A stretch of 64,000 bases of DNA, taken from assembly GCA_028456385.1 (NCBI GenBank), contig JALNQF010000100.1, positions 104,222 to 168,221 of the forward strand, read 5' to 3'. The notes below the pieces were generated by a model, which was not told the DNA's origin, searched no databases, and saw only the letters and a list, made by a program, of their open reading frames with translations. The position numbers and the translations under genes were made by a program. The DNA is from Ophiosphaerella korrae (lineage: Eukaryota; Ascomycota; Dothideomycetes; Pleosporales; Phaeosphaeriaceae). Below, one piece after another: positions 35,201-45,299 of the stretch (its first letter is position 1; each line of letters starts with the position of its first letter).

Positions 35201-35471
35201 TCGTGCCTTCTCGCGTGATCAACCCCAAAAGATCTACATCCAAGATCGCATGAGGCAAACACTGAGCGATATTCGTAAAAGCTATCTGGAGAAGGAGGGC
35301 GCCTTTTATCTCTGTGGTCCAACATGGCCTGTGCCAGATGTCACTAATGTTCTCGAGGAAGCTATAATGGTCGAGCATAAGGCAAAGAACCCGCATGGCA
35401 AGAGGATTGAATCCAGGAAAGAGATTGAGAAGTTGAAGGATGAGGGTCGTTACATCCTCGAGGTTTACTAA
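32235..35471 (+). CDS. MET10: Sulfite reductase [NADPH] flavoprotein alpha component
   Basis: An intronless ORF of 1078 residues from ATG 32235; the frame continues upstream without another ATG. The first half (GPTYLTAQTLVQQVAYTLSDKIF onward) is the pyruvate-ferredoxin-oxidoreductase-like region of fungal Met10. The second half is a reductase of the cytochrome-P450-reductase type: VTVKEHRRLTPLTYDRNIFH opens the FAD domain, RREYSIASS binds FAD, MAGLGTGLAPFRAFVQER binds NADPH, FYLCGPTWPVPDV follows, and the chain ends in an aromatic residue (LEVY). It passes electrons from NADPH to the beta subunit, which reduces sulfite to sulfide for cysteine and methionine synthesis. The FMN-binding flavodoxin domain is absent, as expected for Met10. 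Confidence 0.95.
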   Translation: MHFKQTESAGPGAQQRILKRFTEKSSSLPFGQDLDLGSISGPTYLTAQTLVQQVAYTLSDKIFAYSAKSFDLDVAIKHWQEQGEKNAFGYHTSVSSLETRTGAGALALGYIFSKDFDLKKRHIPQSIIASSATLNYLRSALDQLSLLYSVANPLTAHIAAVDYSTSPNAGLVTDYVSSLTLAEDLGLGLVCSPSVFEAQHMALFAALLSSVIPTIHTYDGISVGRETARLVDTLDQSRLHNTYHTVLKAVSDVDKKHLDHAGRLLRLLEAFNEELGEDYKPFDYYGHERPESVLVVFGTVEASLAAQVANALSQGGDKIGIINVRVYRPFLEDAFLETLPKSARRVSVLGQVKDEAAVLDSAEYSRLYSDVLAAIQFAFDRNIEVSDLKYSREQVWTPSNILDIFRQIHGEKTQSEVRSYVDILNTTDVKQYSFWDLDDSPLSDAPAVIGKLLSSDSSKNVFVRNGHDNLVQGGVSRTDIRNADYTIEAPYSVEEADVVFVGDISILTAFDVLNSVRTDSSIVIKLPGIKDDMLEKKLSPSFRRTLVDKNVELFILDPSLSAAVAENALLESFLTQLAFLKVAREDLLTSDLPKLAAINGNCDLFEHLLQQLGSALREVEVPLAWATVEKDVRDAVLPADINVNNFVSFDHTYTEPPSYLGDWKKSAKGLAFKEAFGTQAILRPDLGITTAVVTVKEHRRLTPLTYDRNIFHIEFDLGNSGVTYAIGEALGIHAANDKAEVEEFIKWYGLNSEEVVEIPSREDPNITVNRTIYQSLMQNIDIFGRPPKRFYEALADFASDEREKRELLQLISPEGAAEFKRRAEVDTITYADILLEFPSAHPSFHDIVRIINPMKRREYSIASSQHVTPTTVSLLIVTVNWVDPKGRDRFGQATRYLDALAVGSPVTVSVKPSVMKLPTKTTAPIIMAGLGTGLAPFRAFVQERAYQKQQGHEIGEVLLYMGSRHQREEYLFGEEWEAYQDAGIITLLGRAFSRDQPQKIYIQDRMRQTLSDIRKSYLEKEGAFYLCGPTWPVPDVTNVLEEAIMVEHKAKNPHGKRIESRKEIEKLKDEGRYILEVY

Positions 35472-36958
35472 ATGACCCTAGGTAGTATTAGATCGAATAT
35501 CTCTAGCAAGTCTAAAGAATGGTATTCTACATCACAATGCGAGTGACCCATGAATAAGTTCGCGATGTTAATGGCACCCCATCCTTGTTGATTTGCCAAA
35601 GCTTGTAAAAGACCAACGCTGCTCGGCAAGCAGCAAGATTTGAAAAGCAAAATATACTGATTTTCGCATACCACAGCTAGTGACCCGAAGACAACTACAA
35701 GCGGTCCTGGACACGGACCGCTGTACATTGTGATTTACGTGTCTGGCGATACGCTATAGCATTCAAGAGAAAGCCTCTGGTGTCCAGATTACTCATGTCA
35801 GGGGCCTAGCAAGAGGCCAAGCGCAAGTCTTGTAGTTGGTTATTTAATTAACATCTAGATATCCTTCGTTAACTAGAGCTAGATTGATATGAAGTAATAT
35901 TTTGAGACTATGACTAGTCGGTACTACATTCACTCTATTGGAAGTGCGCAAAGTATATTAGTGTCTGGAAAACGATATTACTTATCACTCAATGAAGTAA
36001 TCCTTAAACTGAAATTGTTTATGTATTGTAGTCTTATATCAAACCCCGCCCCCAAACTGGCTATATCTTTTCAGAACATTACAGCTGAGAAGCTCAGATA
36101 TTTGATGTACATAACAATTAAAACGAATTATCTAAAGAGTTCACCACTTTGATCTCACACGAGTGACACAAGTGGTAAAACTGGATTATCCTTGAAAAAA
36201 TTAATATTCTTTAGATCTGGGCACTGGAGTAAGATATAGTTAGAGGCACGAAGCTATGCTATTCTTGTTGTTCTGTTCCTGAGTCCCCTACTTTTGCATC
36301 TTAATAAAATCATTGTTGGCAATAGCTAAGGGCGACTGAGAAGGTGCTAGCTAAAGGCGGTGGTTGGAACCAACTTGAGTATGTGTGGTATAGGCATGGC
36401 AGCAATAGAGACTTGACCAAATTTATTCTTTGATGATCTAGTCTCGTAGATACACCACGCTGGCTAGGCGTCTCAGCACAGCACATTTCCTTGTGAAGTA
36501 ACTTCGTTTAAACTATTATTTCTACTGCAACTAATCTTGCTTTTGTGAGTATTGGTATAAACAACGACCAAATCACGCTTAAAGTTTATTCATACACCCT
36601 ATGAGATAGTATAAAGATTATACTCAACACTTTTAGGATTTTAAGGATCATGAACTGTGTTCTTGGCCTGATACGAACCGATGAGGGCGATATTAGGTAG
36701 GATTTGGATGTCTAGATCCAAGAAACTAGCATCCCTATATTTAGATCGATATGAGAGAGAAGGTCTAACCAAAAGCAAGACGTAAAATTTCCTCAAACCA
36801 GCTTTGTGGAAAGGATGTTATTGACAGACATCGTACCTAGGACTTGCGATCCGTGATGCTGAAGCTGAGATAAGAGAAAGCTAGACATCTGAAGTCCGTC
36901 AAATTATCCCTAGATCTGGAATTTTCCATACGTAGCAAGAGGAGCAATTTTGTATTTC
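35472..36958. other. Gene-poor AT-rich spacer
   Basis: About 1.5 kb between the stop codons of MET10 (plus) and the 537-residue protein gene (minus). Only short frames occur. It is richer in A+T than the gene regions and may contain old repeat remnants, but nothing is recognised. Confidence 0.5.
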
Positions 36959-38572
36959 CTATTTGGTCCTACTTTGTTGCCTTAGGGCGGCTTGACGAGC
37001 TTTGAGTTTGGCAACCTTCAATTCTAGTTCGAGGGCCTCCAATTCCGCGTCAAGAACGGCCTTGTCATCATCGACATCATCCAAGCCCCCGGTGTTGTTG
37101 ACGGGGCCATAGAAATCATGTGGAGTGATAGGTTCCTCATCAATCTCAGGAGACTCATGCTTGATTTTTGTGTGTTCTTCGTGGAGAGATTTGTGGTACC
37201 TTTGCATTTCGAGATCCGGAGTTTGCTCATACCCTCCGTATGCACGCCTGTTCGTGTTGAGTTGGGGAGATGGATGAGAACTATGCCTTTCCTCGAGCAT
37301 GCTTGGACCGGGACTCGTTTCATGGTAATGGTAGCGTGACCCGTTCCAGATATGGGGCTGCTGCGAACTTTGCCGGTTGTCTCTGATGTAAGGTGAAGAG
37401 CCATATGTGCCTCCATACCGGTCTCTATAGCCTCCATATCCATTGTAGGGACCGGGACTACTATAGCCTGGAATTAGTCGGCCCCAGTGGTCCATTGGTG
37501 GACCGTAGCTTAGCATTTGGGCTCCATGGCGGTACGTAGCGTGCTGTTGTTCGATTTTTGGCTGTTTGAAATGTGATTGACTCTCTCTTTGTGTGGTATT
37601 TTGTTTTGACAAGTGGCGTGGAGGGTACGTCGGCGTTTTAGTATGACCACTAGACAGTGCAGGCCCCCTTGCAATATCACCCTGTCCGTCTTTGCCCTTT
37701 TCTTTTACACTCTGGTTATCGCTGGCTTCCGATTCGTGCATGTCGTCATCACTACCCTCAGCGTCATTGTCGCTTCCATCATCATCGTCTGAGCCAACTT
37801 GCAGGATGTGATCGATATCTTCGTCATTTTCTTCCTCTTTACGATTCACTAACAAATGCTTGTAGCGGATCTCGAATGCGTAGGGGATGTTCCAATCCTT
37901 CACAAGCATGTCCTCAATCACATCGAAGTCTGTAGTGACGAGCTGAGGCTTGCGGTTGCCTGTGTGTTTGATACGATACCGGACAACATCAGTCATAGCC
38001 TTCTTTAACCATGCTTTGTCGTCGGTGAGTTTTGCAATCATGAGTATAGATTTGAGAACTGATGGAAGCCAGTTCCTTGGATTAGTCTCGTGGTTGCGGT
38101 ATACCGAACGTTTGCCACCCTTGCCGCGTTTGACGAGTGGGCGATGGCATTTCGGGATATACGACCTAATGAACCCTTTGCCCCAGTAGCTCTCGATTTC
38201 TCGAATTACACCCTTCTTCGCTTTCATGTCATTCTTCATGATAGGCTTTGCCGCCCAGGGACGAGGGCCTGGCTTCTTATGTTTATGAAAACTCTTGGGT
38301 GATGACTTGGAGGATTTTCGAAGACCAGGAAGACCTTGTAGACAGTCACTGGCATCTGAATCTTTCTCCTTGAAAGAGCGCCGCTGAATGGAAGCGGCAT
38401 CGTCGTTACGCTCCCTCTGAGGCTCGCGAACCTGGCGGCGTGCGATCAAGGGACCATCATCCTCGCTAGATTCGCAACGGTTCTGGCCATCTTCCACTTG
38501 CCGTGGTGGCGCAATCTCACTCTCATCATCCTTGATGATCACAAACTCCGGTGAAATCTGATCGAAGCTCAT
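36959..38572 (-). CDS. Hypothetical 537-residue basic/acidic protein
   Basis: A single ORF on the minus strand from ATG 38572. Residues 1-110 are charged and disordered. A folded-looking part at about 125-250 includes GVIREIESYWGKGFIRSYIPK, RNWLPSVLKSILMIAKLTDD and DVIEDMLVKDWNIPYAFEIRY. Then comes an Asp/Glu-rich run (about 255-285), a Gly/Tyr/Pro-rich stretch (about 345-400) and a C-terminal coiled coil of alternating Ala, Glu and Leu (about 500-530). I recognise no named family; a nuclear role is inferred from composition only. Codon use and length support a real gene. Confidence 0.68.
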   Translation of the reverse strand: MSFDQISPEFVIIKDDESEIAPPRQVEDGQNRCESSEDDGPLIARRQVREPQRERNDDAASIQRRSFKEKDSDASDCLQGLPGLRKSSKSSPKSFHKHKKPGPRPWAAKPIMKNDMKAKKGVIREIESYWGKGFIRSYIPKCHRPLVKRGKGGKRSVYRNHETNPRNWLPSVLKSILMIAKLTDDKAWLKKAMTDVVRYRIKHTGNRKPQLVTTDFDVIEDMLVKDWNIPYAFEIRYKHLLVNRKEEENDEDIDHILQVGSDDDDGSDNDAEGSDDDMHESEASDNQSVKEKGKDGQGDIARGPALSSGHTKTPTYPPRHLSKQNTTQRESQSHFKQPKIEQQHATYRHGAQMLSYGPPMDHWGRLIPGYSSPGPYNGYGGYRDRYGGTYGSSPYIRDNRQSSQQPHIWNGSRYHYHETSPGPSMLEERHSSHPSPQLNTNRRAYGGYEQTPDLEMQRYHKSLHEEHTKIKHESPEIDEEPITPHDFYGPVNNTGGLDDVDDDKAVLDAELEALELELKVAKLKARQAALRQQSRTK

Positions 38573-41001
38573 GTCGACCTTTTTAAATGTGGTCAGCCCC
38601 CTATTAGAGTAGACGTACTTTAGGTAGACGACTTACTGTCCAAAGTTGCACCGTGTGGTACTTCAGTCTTCAAGGACGTAGAGTAGACAAGCTTTCACTC
38701 TGATTGAGGTTTGAAACTGTCGGTTGACTAGCAGAGCGATAATGCCCAGCAAGTTGGCGTTGTATTGAAGCGTAGCTGTGCTCGAGGAGTATCCTGATTG
38801 TCTCGCTTGTACATTCAATAAGACTTCAACGCTTTGCTGTTCTTACTGAAGGCTCAGCTAGTTGCGCAAAGCTTACTGGGAATTGACGTATGAAAGGATG
38901 TTTGAAGCTGTAAAGAACAGGCTTGCGCGCTTTCCGATACTACGTTGTTGAAGGATCTGTGAGGTTGCTTGCCGCAAAGGAAGCGCAATGTCATTTATGT
39001 GAGCGAAACGGCGAGGATTTGGAGAAGGAAGGTTGATTCATGCGTCCCGCAGAGTCAGAGTAAGAAATCGTTAATAACCGCGCTACACTGAAGTGGGGCA
39101 GCAGTGAGAAGGTAAACCGCTGGCCGCTGCGTGAGTGAGAATTTGAAGTTGGTCATTAGCAAGGGGTGACAAACAGCCAGCTAGTGACTTCAGAGTAAAG
39201 AACACCTGAAATTTGTGACCTGGCTGCACCCAGATGGCGATCATAGCCGTACTGATTCCAATATTTTATGTGTAAAGATATAGCGAATTTACATTGTCAG
39301 ATGGCGTATGAGTAGTTAGCGAGAATACAAAAGTACCTATAATCAAATAACCGGATCCGCTCTTTCATGAGTCCTCATTCTATGAAGATCTCAGGACTCT
39401 ACCCAACTCAGAGAATAAGGTAGGCTAGTATTTACAGACCCAGAAAGGTCACTTAGATAAGTAGGTAACTCACAATTTATAGCTATTTAGATCAATCTAA
39501 CACTCATCGGATACTAACCCGAAGAAGCCCGATACTAGGTAGTATCTCACACCTAGTTAGGGAGTCCTTTTTGGTTAGCATATCTAACCAAGAAAAGAAC
39601 GCAAGGCTGGAATTCTCACATCCTAAGTGATGCTGGGGAATGTGGTTTATTCACCACTTATGTCCCTCTAATATCTTTCGTTATCTATCCCTGTATTCGA
39701 ACAGTTCCAAGGTCGTGAAACAAGAAGGTAACTGGGGAACAACGGGAATTCCTACACGATACCTACCTAGGTAGTTCTACCTAGGAAACAATAAAGTTCT
39801 GTGGCTCAATAAAGGTATAGCCCTCGAGACCAAGTCTTCCAAGGTTTTTTTGCTGCAAACCTTGGAAACAGCAACAACCACGAGTTTTGCCTAGGTAGGT
39901 AGATTAGCTCTTTTAGGGAAAAAAAAATATAGAGGCTAAGGGAAAAGATTGCCATTGCAAAGTTTGGTGCTGTCAGATTTGATGGTCACTCGTAGATAGT
40001 TGTGAACAGTTGAATTGATGTGAGTTGATTGATTGATTCTGTCTGCTATCTGCTGCTCTGTTTCTCAATCTATATGCTTGTTTTTACACAGTTGCGGCTC
40101 GGTGATGGAAAGCCGTTATCTCGAGTTTCGTGTTTTGCTCATGTATCGGCTCTACGCAGTTCGTCATGACGCGATGAGCCATCATACTTACGATAGCCGT
40201 TATTCACGTGATAGCCGAACCAGATCTCAATTCTCCGGCTGGTACTGCGGCTCTCCAAGGATGCGCCGTAGTTGAGTTGATGAGCTGTGGTTGAGTTAGT
40301 GGCGAGCCAGTATCGCGTACAGTATCGCGCACGCGATGCCAGATCGATCGCCATCGCCATCTCAATCGTTATCTGAGTCGATTCATGAGCTGGCTCGTAA
40401 GCCAGCTCATCTGACAGGTGCCACATCGTGCTTGTTCAATAATATCATCTGCCTGTATGGAAACATGGGAGAACTACGTAGGTACGTCCCGAGGTCGTAT
40501 TGCACGAAATGGACTCCTGGGAAGAGTGTCTAACAAATAGCGCAGCAAAGCCACCTGCGTATCATTTCGCACATAGCCACATCCTATGTAATGCACAAGT
40601 GATGAATTGTATTGTTGACTTTAGTTACATCTAGATAAAGATATTTTCGAAATGACGTAGTGAAGCCACGCTTAGATTTACGTCCGTACCACTCTAGGAA
40701 CCATCCTGATTAAGATCAAAATCATCAGAAATTCCTAACAATATGTCCCACCATAAGCACAGTAATACCACGTTACGAAAGCTAACGTGAATTGCATTGG
40801 TATCTCACCGCTGCGCAAAAACATTCGTTATTTACCAACAAAGCAGGAAAACCGTTTGAAATCAGTATAAGTAGTGTCTTCTTAGGTGCATCCAAATTCC
40901 TCTTCAGTGCCTAGTCACCACCCGGGCATCTTCGAATTGACCCATGTGACTGCTTGAAAGAATCTTTTCCCCTTAGGATTTGTCATCACTATCGCATCAA
41001 A
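38573..41001. other. Long spacer with palindromic motifs and a hairpin
   Basis: About 2.4 kb without a gene. The left end is the promoter of the minus-strand gene. The part at about 39,470-39,900 contains several copies of the CCTAGGTAGG-type palindrome. At about 40,020 there is a short ttga repeat, and a perfect hairpin lies at 40,385-40,410. Small open frames near 40,033-40,533 look random. Confidence 0.5.
40385..40410. repeat. Perfect inverted repeat (hairpin), 11-bp arms
   Basis: Arms ATGAGCTGGCT and AGCCAGCTCAT flank a 4-base loop (cgta). There is no T-run after it and no coding context, so a bacterial-type terminator role does not apply. It may be part of a small inverted-repeat element. 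Confidence 0.8.
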
Positions 41002-41875
41002 ATGAAGCTCTCTACTATGTTAGCACTTATAACCCCGCTCGTTTGTGCGCAAGAATAGAAAGCACGTAGAGCCAATCTCAGCAGAACTTTACCATTTGAG
41101 TACACTCAGGGCAACGATTCACCCTCAAATTCGGCTACCAAAAGTTTCTTTATCAACCACATCGGTTTTGTTGTCTCGAATATCACTGCCAGCCGCTAGT
41201 GGTATGGCGACGTGCTGGGTCTTCAACATATTTTCACATTCTCCGCCTCGCCCCAGTACTCAATCATGTAAATGGGTCATTCCCAGGGTGGAAGAAATGG
41301 GAGTGGCTACCGAACTGGACTGGAAATGGCAAGAGAGAAGAACATGGTCGGCTTGGTTGAGTTTGTGTCGTATAAGGTTAGTCTTGTCAGACCCGATGGC
41401 AGAGTATAATCGATAATTAACGGTTCTCAGAAAGCATCTAACCGAACTTTTATACCCAATACACATACAACCTTCTCTCATATTGGTCTTGTCGTCGAAA
41501 ACATTACGGATACAGAAACACTTCAAATCCCTGAGCGTTACCATCGTGAAGGAGCGAGGAGTGCTTGATTTCTCTCCTGAAACAGGCAACACCATGCTAA
41601 GTGTTGCATATGGGTTTGGGAGTCTTAGTGACGAGGAGGTGCAGAAAGACCTTGTAGCAGTGCAACCTAGTTTGGAAGTGATTGGCTTTCGCGATTTCAT
41701 GGTGATTGCAGATCTAGACGGTAATTTGATTGAGGTACAGGCTCAAGAGCTCGGCTTATCACATGCTGCAATACAGATCATCCTTTGCAACGGGCTGATT
41801 AATTTGGTAGAGGGGAACCCCGTTACATGGTCTAACAATACACATCGTCTTCCATATTTTGTTTGTACGTTGTGA
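41002..41875 (+). pseudogene. Broken secreted glyoxalase-fold (VOC) protein gene
   Basis: From ATG 41002 a signal peptide (MKLSTMLALITPLVCA) leads into a VOC repeat: FINHIGFVVSNITAS, WYGDVLGLQHIF, then GRNGSGYRTGLEMAREKNM. The frame is cut by TAG at 41056-41058, TAG at 41197-41199 and TAA at 41269-41271. An intron fits at 41377-41430. Exon 2 begins FSHIGLVVENITDTE, then one extra base near 41521 shifts the frame; the rest (VKERGVLDFSPETGNTMLS, FMVIADLDGNLIEVQAQ) is clean. All three stops are consistent with C-to-T change in CA, or G-to-A in TG, the RIP signature. VOC proteins include glyoxalases and dioxygenases; the substrate is unknown. Its closeness to the RIP-mutated block suggests spread of mutation. 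Confidence 0.85.
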
Positions 41876-42187
41876 CGAAAGCACTTCGAAGCCTAATGAC
41901 TTTATGATTTGCATGATGCTAGCTGAATATATCTTACTTTCGCCTGAAAGGGTTACTACTTCACATGTGTTGTGTTTCTCTTGTAGATCGAGGTCGCCTC
42001 TTATCTGAGCAGTGCGGCGACTAGTCAGTAGTGTGCTTCCGAAAGTTTACCACAGTTGGTTGATTTCACCAATTACCTTTTCGCGTCATTCGCACCCAAA
42101 GTCAGGTGCGCGATGGTGATTCAAGGTGGTCAGTGATGCACAGGCTCCATCCTATCCATGGCTATTTGCACCTCGTGACTCGCATAC
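41876..42187. other. Intergenic spacer
   Basis: 312 bp between the VOC pseudogene and the FMP52 stop codon on the opposite strand. No feature recognised. Confidence 0.5.
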
Positions 42188-42961
42188 TTAGTGTTCTATC
42201 ACATCTCTGTCCTGCCCAAGTCTCACGATATCGGCCTGGCTCACGTCCCAAACGCCCTTTTCTCGGTCGCCTTTCGCACATTTCAACCCGGCATTCACAG
42301 CCGCTTTGGCGATCAAATCGCCGTCCTGCGCCCACGGGTTCTTCAGCGCTGGGCTGAGCTCCCCTATATTCTTCGCCATCCACCTCAGGGCCACTTCGGC
42401 AACACCAGCATCGCGACTAGTCCGATCACCTGCGATGAACCCTGGCCTCACGAAGACAGTATGTTGGAAATGCAAATCGCGGATAGCGTCTTCCAGGCCA
42501 CCCTTCATTTTGGTATAGGCAAACATACTCTTTGAGTTTGCTCCTATGCTACTAATGAGCACATAGGTTTCCACGCCGGCTTCTTTGGCTGCTCTTGCTA
42601 TTTCAAGGTTGAGGTCGTAGTCGATTTTCCTCTGGCTCTGAAGGCTTCCTGCATCAACGCGGGTGGTCCCTAGTCCGGAGAAAAGAATGCGAGGGGCCAT
42701 CTCGCGCGGGAAGGCCGACGCCCATTGTGATGTATCGGCGGATATGATAGCATTGAGCTTCGTCGAGGCGGTCGGATTGGGGAGGTCGCGGCGCGCGTAA
42801 GCGTAGACTGAGGAGAAGAAGGGATGAGCGAGGAGGATGGTGAGAATAGAAGAACCCTGGTAATGGGGTTAGTGAGGTAGTTAGGTGTTTAGGTGATTGA
42901 CAACGGGATCTGGTAAACATACGACTTGTCCCGTGCTGCCGACAAGCGTGGCAACGCTCAT
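42188..42961 (-). CDS. FMP52: FMP52, NAD(P)-binding protein of the mitochondrial outer membrane
   Basis: Two exons on the minus strand, 42961-42923 (13 codons) and 42856-42188, with a 66-bp intron, give 235 residues. The glycine-rich dinucleotide motif spans the intron: VGSTGQV then GSS. Next come VYAYARRDLPNP, FSGLGTTRVDAGS, YDLNLEIARAAKEAGVETYVLISSIGA and AYTKMKGGLED, with Tyr and Lys spaced as in short-chain reductases. The C-terminus fits the atypical SDR protein Fmp52, a small yeast mitochondrial protein of unclear function linked to stress. The start codon lies about 190 bp from the AT-rich transposon block, so the promoter abuts silenced DNA. Confidence 0.86.
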
Positions 42962-43149
42962 GTTCGGGGCGGCTCGTCTGGGGCGTATTATGCTATGTAT
43001 ACGTGCTGCAAAGGTGACTGCAGACTTGTGATGTTGTTCTTCGCCCGTGTAGGATGAACATGGTTGCGGATGGTGAGCAATGACGTGCCACGCGGCCGCA
43101 AAAAAAGCCCGCACACCAGGAAAATCAAAATACCGAGCATCTTAACTTT

Positions 43150-44438
43150 CAAGCTATCTCAATAACGCCAAACTTAACTAATTTACTTACTTTTTTTAAT
43201 AGTAGACTAAAATAATCGCTATAATTATAATACCCTAAAGAAAGAAAGTAGATAGTATAATTAAGTATATAGGAGCTAATACAATCTCTTATTTAAAAGA
43301 AGAATTTTTTTATAATAATAGCGTTTCCTAGTACTAAAGTTATATAATAATTTTAAATAGTAGTATAAATTACTACTACTATAATTCTAATATATTAAAA
43401 AAGTATAAGTATTTATTATTATAGTTATAATAAAAAAACTATAAATAAAACTATTAAAAAGTAGCTAGAAAATAATAGTACTTACTAAAAGCTATAGAAA
43501 ATAGTATTATAGTATTATATATCTAATATAAATCTAAAGCTTAAAAGCTTATTAGTTTTAAAAAATATAAAAATTTATTAGCTAAACTAACTTTAAATAT
43601 TATTTATACTTTTATAAATTATATTTTATAACTTAAAAATTTAATAACTACTTATTATAAAAAATTAATAATTTTTAGTATAATATAAAGCTTTATAACT
43701 AGAGCTAAGATTAAATAAGTATAAAACTTAAATAAAATAAAAAAAACTAAAAGATTTAGTAATTCTATTTAGATATATAAACTATTTCTTTTATAGTTAC
43801 TTAAAATTAATAAATATTTTTTATTTATTTTTAAGCTTATAATCTTATAATAGTTATAAGCTTAGTATAAAAAATATATAATAGTTTTATTTTATATATT
43901 ATAGCTAAAGATTATAAGCTTAGTATACTTTAATTTATTATTTAAACTTTTATACTATTATTAAATAAAGTTACTATACTTAATAAAAGTACTACTAAAA
44001 TTAAAAAGTACTTTTAGTAGCTATATTAATTTATATAGTTTTACTATAATACTTTAAAGTTAAGTATTTAAAATTTTATTAACTTAAAAAAAATAAAACT
44101 AGTAATATATATATATTAGAGCTAAAATACTTAAAAGTAAGTATAAAAAAGCTTATTAAACTTAAACTTATAAGCTATAAACTTACTATTAATATATATC
44201 TTATAAAAAAAAATAGTTAAAACTTAAAAGTAGTATATCTAAAACTATTAAGTATATAAGCTAATATAATAGTAAATCTAAAATATATTTTAATAGTAAA
44301 AATAATACTACTTACTAAAAATAAAGCTATATTCTAAAAGCTTATATAAAAGCTAAAAAGACTATATATACTATTAGATATAAATACTAGTAACTTTATT
44401 TAAGTATAATATAAAGCTTACTTAAAGTAAATTAAAAG
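43150..44438. other. RIP-saturated AT-rich DNA, origin not recognised
   Basis: Composition changes abruptly at about 43,150. CA and TG dinucleotides are almost absent, and TA steps dominate. No reading frame survives on either strand. It is presumably an old repeat driven to RIP saturation, older than the elements to its right, but no protein motif or terminal repeat can be read. Confidence 0.75.
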
Positions 44439-44762
44439 TATTATAAGTATAATAAAAGAAATTAAAATAGAACTAATTAGTTTTAACTCTAGTACTAATA
44501 AAGTATAAAATAAGTAGAGTAATAATATAAATTAAAAAATAAACTATAACTTAGATATATAATATAAAGTAATCTATAAGTATATATAATAGATTAAAGT
44601 AATTTATAATTATATATAATAGATTAGAGTAATTTATAAGTATATATAATAAATTATAGTAATTTATAAAGATATATAATAGATTAGTAAAAGTATATAG
44701 TTAGTAGTAATATATATTATAAGTATAGTATTAGTAATTTAATCTATAACTAAGAGTAATAG
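44439..44762 (+). mobile_element. C0: 5' part of the LTR of the oldest Ty3/gypsy copy
   Basis: Begins TATTATAAGTATAATAAAAG, aligning with the TGTTATAGGCG start of the LTRs of E1. It carries four 30-bp tandem units at about 44,571-44,690 and then the common LTR block (TATATAGTTAGTAGTAATAT). It is cut at 44,762 by insertion of E1. The rest of this LTR continues at 51,801-51,945 on the far side of E1. Confidence 0.75.
44571..44690 (+). repeat. Four 30-bp tandem units inside the C0 LTR
   Basis: Four head-to-tail units of 30 bp differ by a few C-to-T or G-to-A type changes. Equivalent positions in the other LTRs hold different AATCTATAA-type modules in other numbers, so this is a variable internal segment of the LTR. 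Confidence 0.75.
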
Positions 44763-45190
44763 TGTTATAGGCGTAATAAGAGAAATCGAGATAGAACTAA
44801 TTAGCTCTAATTTAGATACTAACGAAGTATAAGATAAGTAGGGTAATAACCTTAATTAGGAGGCTACGTATAATTAGGATACCTAAGGTAATCTATAATC
44901 TATAAATACTTAGCACTAATAGATTATAGATTAAAGTAATCTATAATCTATTAATTTTAGTAAATATAGATTATAGATTAGGATAAGTATATAGTTAGTA
45001 GTAATATATATTATTAGGATAGTATTAGTAATTTAATCCTTTAACTATAGAACGCTAATACAAGATAGTTGTAAAATATCTTCTATTATTTATAGTTATT
45101 ATAGATTTATATACAAGCTTTTATTATTACCTCTTAATCTACTAGTACCTTTTAGGCTATTAGGAAGTTAACTCTAGTAAGCCTAGTATA
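44763..45190 (+). repeat. E1 5' LTR
   Basis: 428 bp, begins TGTTATAGGCG and ends in a TA that was probably CA. It matches the 3' LTR at 51368 over its whole length, including the internal AATCTATAA-type module. Confidence 0.9.
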
Positions 45191-45299
45191 CCTTACTAAT
45201 CTAGTTATTACGAGAAGCGAAGCGTAAGTAGCGTATAGTCTAAGCTAATATAATAGTAGAAAGTTTAACTAAATAAGTAGTAAAAGCACCTATAAGTAG

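Noticed and set aside
44571..44690. CRISPR-like array (regular 30-bp units)
   Set aside because: Units are directly adjacent without spacers and lie inside a retrotransposon LTR of a fungus.
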